A stretch of 64,000 nt of DNA. Origin: Sepiola atlantica (lineage: Eukaryota; Mollusca; Cephalopoda; Sepiida; Sepiolidae). The position numbers and the translations under genes are program-made. The stretch lies in the NCBI GenBank assembly GCA_963556195.1, contig CAUVYP010001198.1:806001-870000 (forward strand), written 5' to 3'. Shown here piece after piece: positions 50,930 to 61,157 of the stretch; the stretch's first letter is position 1; each line of letters opens with the position of its first letter. Under the pieces are notes generated by a model. The model ran no database searches and had not been told where the DNA came from. It saw only the letters and a program-made list of their open reading frames with translations.

Positions 50930-53900
50930 CGTTTTGAAGTTGATATCGCTTTTGTTTATAACTTCCACATTTATTCGAATTGTGCCACGAAACTTTACAG
51001 ACCATCGCGGGGAAGCATTTTCTACTGGTGTACCAAGTTTCCGAAGTGCAGCTCTTGTACTGCCGGAGATATGTCGATACAAACTGAATACGCAAAACAT
51101 CGACAAAATTCAGCGCGTTTTAAAGTTGATATCGCTTTTGTTTATAACTTCCACATTTATTCGAATTGATCCACGAAACTTTGCAGACCATCGCGGAGAG
51201 GCATTTACTACTGAAGTACTAAGTTTCAGAAGTGCAGCTCTTGTACTACCGGAGATATGTCGATACAAACTGAATACGCAAAACATCAACAAAATTTAGC
51301 GCGTTTTAAAGTTGATTTCGCTTTTGTTTATAACTTCCACATTTATTCGAATTGTGAAACGAAACTTTGTAGACAGTCGCGGAGACACATTTTCTACGGA
51401 AGTACCAAGTTTCAGAAGTGCAGCTCTTGTACTACCGGAGATATGTCGATACAAACTGAATACGCAAAACATCAACAAAATTTAGCGCGTTTTAAAGTTG
51501 GTAGCGCTTTTGTTTATAACTTCCACATTTATTCGAATTGTGAAACGAAACTTTGTAGACAGTCGCGGAGACACATTTACCACTGAAGTACCAAGTTTCA
51601 GAAGTGCAGCTCTTGTACTACCGGAGATGTGTCGATACAAACTGAATACGCAAAACATCTACAAAATTTAGTGCGTTTTAAAGTTGATATCGCTTTTGTT
51701 TATAACTATCACATTTATTCGAATTGTGAAACGAAACTTTGTAGACAGTCGCGGAGACACATTATCTACTGAAGTACCACGTGTCAGAATGGCAGCTCTT
51801 GTACTGCCGGAGATATGTCGATACAAACTGAATACGCAAAACATCTACAAAATTTAGCGCGTTTAAAAGTTGATAGCGCTTTTGTTTATAACTTACACAT
51901 TTATTCGAATTGTGCCACGAAACTTGGCAGACCATCGCGGAGAGGCATTTTCTACTGAAGTACCAAGTTTCAGAAGTGCAGCTCTAGTACTGCCAGAGAT
52001 ATGTCGATACAAACTGAATACGCAAAACATCTACAAAATTTAGCGCGTTTAAAAGTTGATAGCGCTTTTGTTTATAACTTTCAGATTTATTCGAATTGTG
52101 CCACGAAACTTTACAGACCATCGCGGAGAGGCATTTTCTTCTGAAGTACCAAGTTTCAGAAGTGCAGCTCTTGTACTGCCAGAGATATGTCGATACAAAC
52201 TGAATACGCAAAACATCTGCAAAATTTAGCGCGTTTAAAAGTTGATAGCGCTTTTGTTTATAACTTTCAGATTTATGAGAATTGTGCCTCGAAACTTTAC
52301 AAACCATCGCGGAGAGGCATTTTCTACTGAAGTACCAAGTTTCAGAAGTGCAGCTCTTGTACTGCCAGAGATATGTCGATACAAACTGAATAAGCAAAAC
52401 ATCAACAAAATTTAGCGCGTTTTAAAGTTGATAGCGCTTTTGTTTATAACTTCCACATTTATTCGAATTGTGCCACAAAACTTTGCAGACCATCGCGGAG
52501 AGGCATTTTCTACTGAAGTACCAAGTTTCAGAAGTGCTGCTCTTGTACTGCCAGAGATATGTCGATACAAACTGAATACGCAAAACATCTACAAAATTTA
52601 GCGCGTTTAAAAGTTGATAGCGCTTTTGTTTATAACTTTCAGATTTATTCGAATTGTGCCACGAAACTTTGCAGACCATCGCGGAGAGGCATTTTCTACT
52701 GAAGTACCAAGTTTCAGAAGTGCAGCTCTTGTACTGCCGGAGATATGTCGATACAAACTGAATACGCAAAACATCAACAAAATTTAGCGCGTTTTAAAGT
52801 TGATATCGCTTTTGTTTATAACTTCCACATTTATTCGAATTGTGCCACGAAACTTTACAGACAATCGCGGGGAGGCATTTTCTACTGAAGTACCAAGTTT
52901 CAGAAGTGCAGCTCTTGTTCTACCGGAGATATGTCGATACAAACTGAATTCGCAAAACATCAACAAAATTAAGCGCGTTTTAAAGTTGATAGCGCTTTTG
53001 TTTATAACTTTCACATTTATTTGAATTGTGAAACGAAACTTTGTAGACAGTCGCGGAGACACATTTTCTACTGGTGTACCAAGTTTCAGAAGTGCAGCTC
53101 TTGTACTGCCGGAGATATGTCGATACAAACTGAATACGCAAAACATCAACAAAATTAAGCGCGTTTTAAAGTTGATATCGCTTTTGTTTATAACTTCCAC
53201 ATTTATTCGAATTGTGCCACGAAACTTTGCAGACAGTCGCGGAGACACATTTTCTACTGAAGTACCAAGTTTAAGAAGTGCAGCTCTTGTACTACCGGAG
53301 ATATGTTTATACAAACTGAATACACAAAACATCGACAAAATTCAGCGCGTTTTAAAGTTGATATCGCTTTTGTTTATAACTTCCACATTTATTCGAATTG
53401 ATCCACGAAACTTTGCAGACCATCGCGGAGAGGAATTTTCTACTGAAGTACCAAGTTTCAGAAGTGCAGCTCTTGTACTACCGGAGATATGTCGATACAA
53501 ACTGAATACGCAAAACATCAACAAAATTTTGCGCGTTTTAAAGTTGATATCGCTTTTGTTTATAACTTCCACATTTATTCGAATTGTGAAACGAAACTTT
53601 GTAGACAGTCGCGGAGACACATTTTCCACTGAAGTACCAAGTTTCAGAAGTGCAGCTCTTGTACTACCGGAGATGTGTTGATACAAACTGAATACGCAAA
53701 ACATCTACAAAATTTAGTGCGTTTTAAAGTTGATATCGCTTTTGTTTATAACTATCACATTTATTCGAATTGTGAAACGAAACTTTGTAGACAGTCGCGG
53801 AGACACATTATCTACTGAAGTACCACGTTTCAGAATGGCAGCTCTTGTACTGCCGGAGATATGTCGATACAAACTGAATACGCAAAACATCTACAAAATT

Positions 53901-54091
53901 TAGCGCGTTTAAAAGTTGATAGCGCTTTTGTTTATAACTTCCACATTTATTCGAATTGTGCCACGAAACTTTGCAGACCATCGCGGAGAGGCATTTTCTA
54001 CTGAGGTACCAAGTTTCACCAGTGCAGCTCTTGTACTGCCGGAGATATGTCGTCACAAAATGAATACGCAAAACATCGACAAAATTTAGCG
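50930..54091 (+). repeat. 35-monomer block, copy 2 (left part)
   Basis: Follows 44419 onward: GTTTTGAAG, GAATTGATCC, GTTGATTTCGC with CTACGGAAG, GTTGGTAGCGC, then ACTATCAC with CACGTGTCAGAATGG. One monomer is lost at the hybrid unit 51860. Units 52046-53705 are in turn repeated 12 monomers (2232 bp) further right. Confidence 0.75.
51860..52045 (+). repeat. Hybrid monomer marking a one-monomer deletion
   Basis: The left part (GTTTAAAAGTTGATAGCGC) is that of the unit at 45350. The right part (GAAACTTGGCAGACC and GCAGCTCTAGTACTGCC) is that of the next unit at 45536. A private ACTTACACATTT lies between the two. The flanking offset changes from 35 to 34 monomers at this unit, so exactly 186 bp were removed without disturbing the phase. 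Confidence 0.8.
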
Positions 54092-57000
54092 CGTTTTAAA
54101 GTTGATATCGCTTTTGTTTATAACTTCCACATTTATTCGAATTGTGCCACGAAACTTGGCAGACCATCGTGGAGAGGCATTTTCTACTGAAGTACCAAGT
54201 TTCAGAAGTGCAGCTCTAGTACTGCCAGAGATATGTCGATACAAACTGAATACGCAAAACATCTACAAAATTTAGCGCGTTTAAAAGTTGATAGCGCTTT
54301 TGTTTATAACTTTCAGATTTATTCGAATTGTGCCACGAAACTTTACAGACCATCGCGGAGAGGCATTTTCTTCTGAAGTACCAAGTTTCAGAAGTGCAGC
54401 TCTTGTACTGCCAGAGATATGTCGATACAAACTGAATACGCAAAACATCTGCAAAATTTAGCGCGTTTAAAAGTTGATAGCGCTTTTGTTTATAACTTTC
54501 AGATTTATGAGAATTGTGCCTCGAAACTTTACAAACCATCGCGGAGAGGCATTTTCTACTGAAGTACCAAGTTTCATCAGTGCAGCTCTTGTACTGCCAG
54601 AGATATGTCGATACAAACTGAATAAGCAAAACATCAACAAAATTTAGCGCGTTTTAAAGTTGATAGCGCTTTTGTTTATAACTTCCACATTTATTCGAAT
54701 TGTGCCACGAAACTTTGCAGACCATCGCGGAGAGGCATTTTCTACTGAAGTACCAAGTTTCAGAAGTGCTGCTCTTGTACTGCCAGAGATATGTCGATAC
54801 AAACTGAATACGCAAAACATCTACAAAATTTAGCGCGTTTAAAAGTTGATAGCGCTTTTGTTTATAACTTTCAGATTTATTCGAATTGTGCCACGAAACT
54901 TTGCAGACCATCGCGGAGAGGCATTTTCTACTGAAGTACCAAGTTTCAGAAGTGCAGCTCTTGTACTGCCGGAGATATGTCGATACAAACTGAATACGCA
55001 AAACATCAACAAAATTTAGCGCGTTTTAAAGTTGATATCGCTTTTGTTTATAACTTCCACATTTATTCGAATTGTGCCACGAAACTTTACAGACAATCGC
55101 GGGGAGGCATTTTCTACTGAAGTACCAAGTTTCAGAAGTGCAGCTCTTGTTCTACCGGAGATATGTCGATACAAACTGAATTCGCAAAACATCAACAAAA
55201 TTAAGCGCGTTTTAAAGTTGATAGCGCTTTTGTTTATAACTTTCACATTTATTTGAATTGTGAAACGAAACTTTGTAGACAGTCGCGGAGACACATTTTC
55301 TACTGGTGTACCAAGTTTCAGAAGTGCAGCTCTTGTACTGCCGGAGATATGTCGATACAAACTGAATACGCAAAACATCAACAAAATTAAGCGCGTTTTA
55401 AAGTTGATATCGCTTTTGTTTATAACTTCCACATTTATTCGAATTGTGCCACGAAACTTTGCAGACAGTCGCGGAGACACATTTACTACTGAAGTACCAA
55501 GTTTAAGAAGTGCAGCTCTTGTACTACCGGAGATATCTTGATACAAACTGAATACACAAAACATCGACAAAATTCAGCGCGTTTTAAAGTTGATATCGCT
55601 TTTGTTTATAACTTCCACATTTATTCGAATTGATCCACGAAACTTTGCAGACCATCGCGGAGAGGCATTTTCTACTGAAGTACCAAGTTTCAGAAGTGCA
55701 GCTCTTGTACTACCGGAGATATGTCGATACAAACTGAATACGCAAAACATCAACAAAATTTAGCGCGTTTTAAAGTTGATATCGCTTTTGTTTATAACTT
55801 CCACATTTATTCGAATTGTGAAACGAAACTTTGTAGACAGTCGCGGAGACACATTTTCCACTGAAGTACCAAGTTTCAGAAGTGCAGCTCTTGTACTACC
55901 GGAGATGTGTTGATACAAACTGAATACGCAAAACATCTACAAAATTTAGTGCGTTTTTAAGTTGATATCGCTTTTGTTTATAACTTCCACATTTATTAGA
56001 ATTGTGAAACGAAACTTTGTAGACAGTCGCGGAGACACATTTTCTACTGAAGTACCAAGTTTCAGAAGTGCAGCTCTTGTACTACCGGAGATATGTCGAT
56101 ACAAACTGAATACGCAAAACATCTACAAAATTTAGCGCGTTTAAAAGTTGATAGCGCTTTTGTTTATAACTTCCACATTTATTCGAATTGTGCCACGATA
56201 CTTTGCAGACAGTCGCGGAGACACATTTTCTACTGAAGTACCAAGTTTAAGAAGTGCAGCTCTTGTACTACCGGAGATATGTTGATACAAACTGAATACA
56301 CAAAACATCGACAAAATTCAGCGCGTTTTAAAGTTGATATCGCTTTTGTTTATAACTTCCACATTTATTCGAATTGATCCACGAAACTTTGCAGACCATC
56401 GCGGAGAGGCATTTACTACTGAAGTACCAAGTTTCAGAAGTGCAGCTCTTGTACTACCGGAGATATGTCGATACAAACTGAATACGCAAAACATCAACAA
56501 AATTTAGCGCGTTTTAAAGTTGATATCGCTTTTGTTTATAACTTCCACATTTATTCGAATTGTGAAACGAAACTTTGTAGACAGTCGCGGAGACACATTT
56601 TCCACTGAAGTACCAAGTTTCAGAAGTGCAGCTCTTGTACTACCGGAGATGTGTTGATACAAACTGAATACGCAAAACATCTACAAAATTTAGTGCGTTT
56701 TTAAGTTGATATCGCTTTTGTTTATAACTTCCACATTTATTCAAATTGTGAAACGAAACTTTGTAGACAGTCGCGGAGACACATTTTCTACTGAAGTACC
56801 AAGTTTCAGAAGTGCAGCTCTTGTACTACCGGAGATATGTCGATACAAACTGAATACGCAAAACATCTACAAAATTTAGCGCGTTTAAAAGTTGATAGAG
56901 CTTTTGTTTATAACTTTCAGATTTATTCGAATTGTGCCACGAAACTTTACAGACCATCGCGGAGAGGCATTTTCTTCTGAAGTACCAAGTTTCAGAAGTG

Positions 57001-57763
57001 CAGCTCTTGTACTGCCAGAGATATGTCGATACAAACTGAATACGCAAAACATCTGCAAAATTTAGCGCGTTTAAAAGTTGATAGCGCTTTTGTTTATAAC
57101 TTTCAGATTTATGAGAATTGTGCCTCGAAACTTTACAGACAATCGCAGAGAGGCATTTACTACTGAAGTACCAAGTTTCAGAAGTGCAGCTCTTGTACTG
57201 CCGGAGATGTGTCGATACAAACTGAATAAGCAAAACATCAACAAAATTTAGCGCGTTTTAAAGTTGATAGCGCTTTTGTTTATAACTTCCACATTTATTC
57301 GAATTGTGCCACGAAACTTTGCAGACCATCGCGGAGAGGCATTTTCTACTGAAGTACCAAGTTTCAGAAGTGCTGCTCTTGTACTGCCAGAGATATGTCG
57401 ATACAAACTGAATACGCAAAACATCTACAAAATTTAGCGCGTTTAAAAGTTGATAGCGCTTTTGTTTATAACTTTCAGATTTATTCGAATTGTGCCACGA
57501 AACTTTGCAGACCATCGCGGAGAGGCATTTTCTACTGAAGTACCAAGTTTCAGAAGTGCAGCTCTTGTACTGCCGGAGATATGTCGATACAAACTGAATA
57601 CGCAAAACATCAACAAAATTTAGCGCGTTTTAAAGTTGATATCGCTTTTGTTTATAACTTCCACATTTATTCGAATTGTGCCACGAAACTTTACAGACAA
57701 TCGCGGGGAGGCATTTTCTACTGAAGTACCAAGTTTCAGAAGTGCAGCTCTTGTACTACCGGA
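54092..57763 (+). repeat. 12- and 14-monomer block copies
   Basis: 54278-55937 repeats 52046-53705 at 2232 bp. The EcoRI-marked unit then recurs 14 monomers on (55176 to 57783). A four-monomer doublet (744 bp) is also present: 55567-56310 with 56311-57054 over its first part. Private variants include GTTTCACCAGTGC near 54015, GTTTCATCAGTGC near 54580 and TATTAGAATTG near 55997. Confidence 0.75.
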
Positions 57764-60700
57764 GATATGTCGATACAAACTGAATTCGCAAAACATCAAC
57801 AAAATTAAGCGCGTTTTAAAGTTGATAGCGCTTTTGTTTATAACTTTCACATTTATTTGAATTGTGAAACGAAACTTTGTAGACAGTCGCGAAGACACAT
57901 TTTCTACTGGTGTACCAAGTTTCAGAAGTGCAGCTCTTGTACTGCCGGAGATATGTCGATACAAACTGAATACGCAAAACATCAACAAAATTAAGCGCGT
58001 TTTAAAGTTGATATCGCTTTTGTTTATAACTTCCACATTTATTCGAATTGTGCCACGAAACTTTGCAGACAGTCGCGGAGACACATTTTCTACTGAAGTA
58101 CCAAGTTTAAGAAGTGCAGCTCTTGTACTACCGGAGATATGTTGATACAAACTGAATACACAAAACATCGACAAAATTCAGCGCGTTTTAAAGTTGATAT
58201 CGCTTTTGTTTATAACTTCCACATTTATTCGAATTGATCCACGAAACTTTGCAGACCATCGCGGAGAGGCATTTACTACTGAAGTACCAAGTTTCAGAAG
58301 TGCAGCTCTTGTACTACCGGAGATATGTCGATACAAACTGAATACGCAAAACATCAACAAAATTTAGCGCGTTTAAAAGTTGATAGCGCTTTTGTTTATA
58401 ACTTCCACATTTATTCGAATTGTGAAACAAAACTTTGTAGACAGTCGCGGAGACACATTTTCCACTGAAGTACCAAGTTTCAGAAGTGCAGCTCTTGTAC
58501 TACCGGAGATATGTCGATACAAACTGAATACGCAAAACATCTACAAAATTTAGCGCGTTTAAAAGTTGATAGCGCTTTTGTTTATAACTTTCAGATTTAT
58601 GAGAATTGTGCCACGAAACTTTACAGACCATCGCGGAGAGGCATTTTCTACTGAAGTACCAAGTTTCAGAAGTGCCGCTTTTGTACTGCCAGAGATATGT
58701 CGATACAAACTGAATACGCAAAACATCTACAAAATTTAGCGCGTTTAAAAGTTGATAGCGCTTTTGTTTATAACTTTCAGATTAATGAGAATTGTGCCAC
58801 GAAACTTTACAGACCATCGCGGAGAGGCATTTTCTACTGAAGTACCAAGTTTCAGAAGTGCAGCTCTTGTACTGCCGGAGATGTGTCGATACAAACTGAA
58901 TACGCAAAACATCTACAAAATTTAGTGCGTTTTTAAGTTGATATCGCTTTTGTTTATAACTTCCACATTTATTCGAATTGTGAAACGAAACTTTGAGACA
59001 GTCGCGGAGACACATTTTCTACTGAGGTACCAAGTTTAAGAAGTGCAGCTCTTGTACTACCAGAGATATGTCGATACAAACTGAATACGTAAAACATCTA
59101 CAAAATTTAGCGCGTCATAAAGTTCATATCGCTTTTGTTTATAACTTTCAGATTTATTCGAATTGTGCCACGAAACTTTGCAGACCATCGCGGAGAGGCA
59201 TTTTCTACTGAAGTACCAAGTTTCAGAAGTGCAGCTCTTGTACTGCCAGAGATATGTCGATACAAACTGAATACCCAAAACATCTACAAAATTTAGCGCG
59301 TTTTAAAGTTGATATCGCTTTTGTTTATAACTTCCACATTTATTCGAATTGTGCCACGAAACTTTACAGACCATCGCGGGGACACATTTTCTAATGAAGT
59401 ACCACGTTTCAGAAGTGCAGCTCTTGTACTGCCGGAGATATGTCGATACAAACTGAATACGCAAAACATCAACAAAATTTAGCGCGTTTTAAAGTTGATA
59501 TCGCTTTTGTTTATAACTTCCACATTTGATCGAATTGTGCCACGAAACTTTACAGACCATCGCGGGGAAGCATTTTCTACTGGTGTACCAAGTTTCAGAA
59601 GTGCAGCTCTTGTACTGCCGGAGATATGTCGATACAAACTTAATACGCAAAACATCGACAAAATTCAGCGCGTTTTAAAGTTGATATCGCTTTTGTTTAT
59701 AACTTCCACATTTATTCGAATTGATCCACGAAACTTTGCAGACCATCGCGGAGAGGCATTTACTACTGAAGTACCAAGTTTCAGAAGTGCAGCTCTTGTA
59801 CTACCGGAGATATGTCGATACAAACTGAATACGCAAAACATCAACAAAATTTAGCGCGTTTTAAAGTTGATTTCGCTTTTGTTTATAACTTCCACATTTA
59901 TTCGAATTGTGAAACGAAACTTTGTAGACAGTCGCGGAGACACATTTTCTACTGAAGTACCAAGTTTCAGAAGTGCAGCTCTTGTACTACCGGAGATATG
60001 TCGATACAAACTGAATACGCAAAACATCAACAAAATTTAGCGCGTTTTAAAGTTGGTAGCGCTTTTGTTTATAACTTCCACATTTATTCGAATTGTGAAA
60101 CGAAACTTTGTAGACAGTCGCGGAGACACATTTTCCACTGAAGTACCAAGTTTCAGAAGTGCAGCTCTTGTACTTCCGGAGATGTGTCGATACAAACTGA
60201 ATACGCAAAACATCTACAAAATTTAGTGCGTTTTAAAGTTGATATCGCTTTTGTTTATAACTTCCACATTTATTCGAATTGTGAAACGAAACTTTGTAGA
60301 CAGTCGCGGAGACACATTATCTACTGAAGTACAACGTTTCAGAATGGCAGCTCTTGTACTGCCGGAGATATGTCGATACAAACTGAATACGCAAAATATC
60401 TACAAAATTTAGCGCGTTTGAAAGTTGATAGCGCTTTTGTTTATAACTTTCAGATTTATTCGAATTGTGCCACGAAACTTTACAGACCATCGCGGAGAGG
60501 CATTTTCTTCTGAAGTACCAAGTTTCAGAAGTGCAGCTCTTGTACTGCCAGAGATATGTCGATACAAACTGAATACGCAAAACATCTGCAAAATTTAGCG
60601 CGTTTAAAAGTTGATAGCGCTTTTGTTTATAACTTTCAGATTTATGAGAATTGTGCCTCGAAACTTTACAGACCATCGCGGAGAGGCATTTTCTACTGAA

Positions 60701-61109
60701 GTACCAAGTTTCAGAAGTGCAGCTCTTGTACTGCAGGAGATGTGTCGATACAAACTGAATACGCAAAACATCTACAAAATTTAGTGCGTTTTTAAGTTGA
60801 TATCGCTTTTGTTTATAACTTCCAAATTTATTCGAATTGTGAAACGAAACTTTGCAGACAGTCGCGGAGACACATTTTCTACTGAGGTACCAAGTTTAAG
60901 AAGTGCAGCTCTTGTACTACCGGAGATATGTCGATACAAACTGAATACGTAAAACATCTACAAAATTTAGCGCGTCTTAAAGTTCATATCGCTTTTGTTT
61001 ATAACTTTCAGATTTATTCGAATTGTGCCACGAAACTTTGCAGACCATCGCGGAGAGGCATTTTCTACTGAAGTACCAAGTTTCAGAAGTGCAGCTCTTG
61101 TACTGCCGA
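57764..61109 (+). repeat. 3346-bp duplication, copy 1
   Basis: Eighteen monomers less two bases. Every landmark I compared is repeated 3346 bp later. These include GCGAAGACAC near 57890, AACAAAACTTTG near 58428, ATTAATGAGAATTG near 58783, the 1-bp deletion CTTTGAGACAG near 58995, CGTCATAAAG near 59113, CATTTGATCG near 59525 and AAAATATCTAC near 60394. The second base is lost near 61107, at the join between copies. Confidence 0.9.
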
Positions 61110-61157
61110 GATATGTCGATACAAACTGAATTCGCAAAACATCAACAAAATTAAGCG
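60973..61157 (+). repeat. 185-bp hybrid monomer at the join of the 3346-bp duplication
   Basis: The left part (CGTCTTAAAGTTCAT, as at 42908 and 50557) and the right part (ACTGAATTCGCAAAAC, as at 57783) come from monomer types that are not normally fused. The join reads CTGCCGAGATATG, one G fewer than usual. The unit therefore marks the recombination point where the unit beginning at 57764 was repeated. Confidence 0.8.

Noticed and set aside
54574..54590. Hammerhead ribozyme core, suggested by CTGATGA on the minus strand near 54580 and CGAAAC on the plus strand of every unit
   Set aside because: CTGATGA occurs in one isolated unit as part of CTGATGAAAC, which leaves no room for stem II. The plus-strand CTGAAGT lacks the invariant A after G. 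No consistent three-stem arrangement is present in the consensus.
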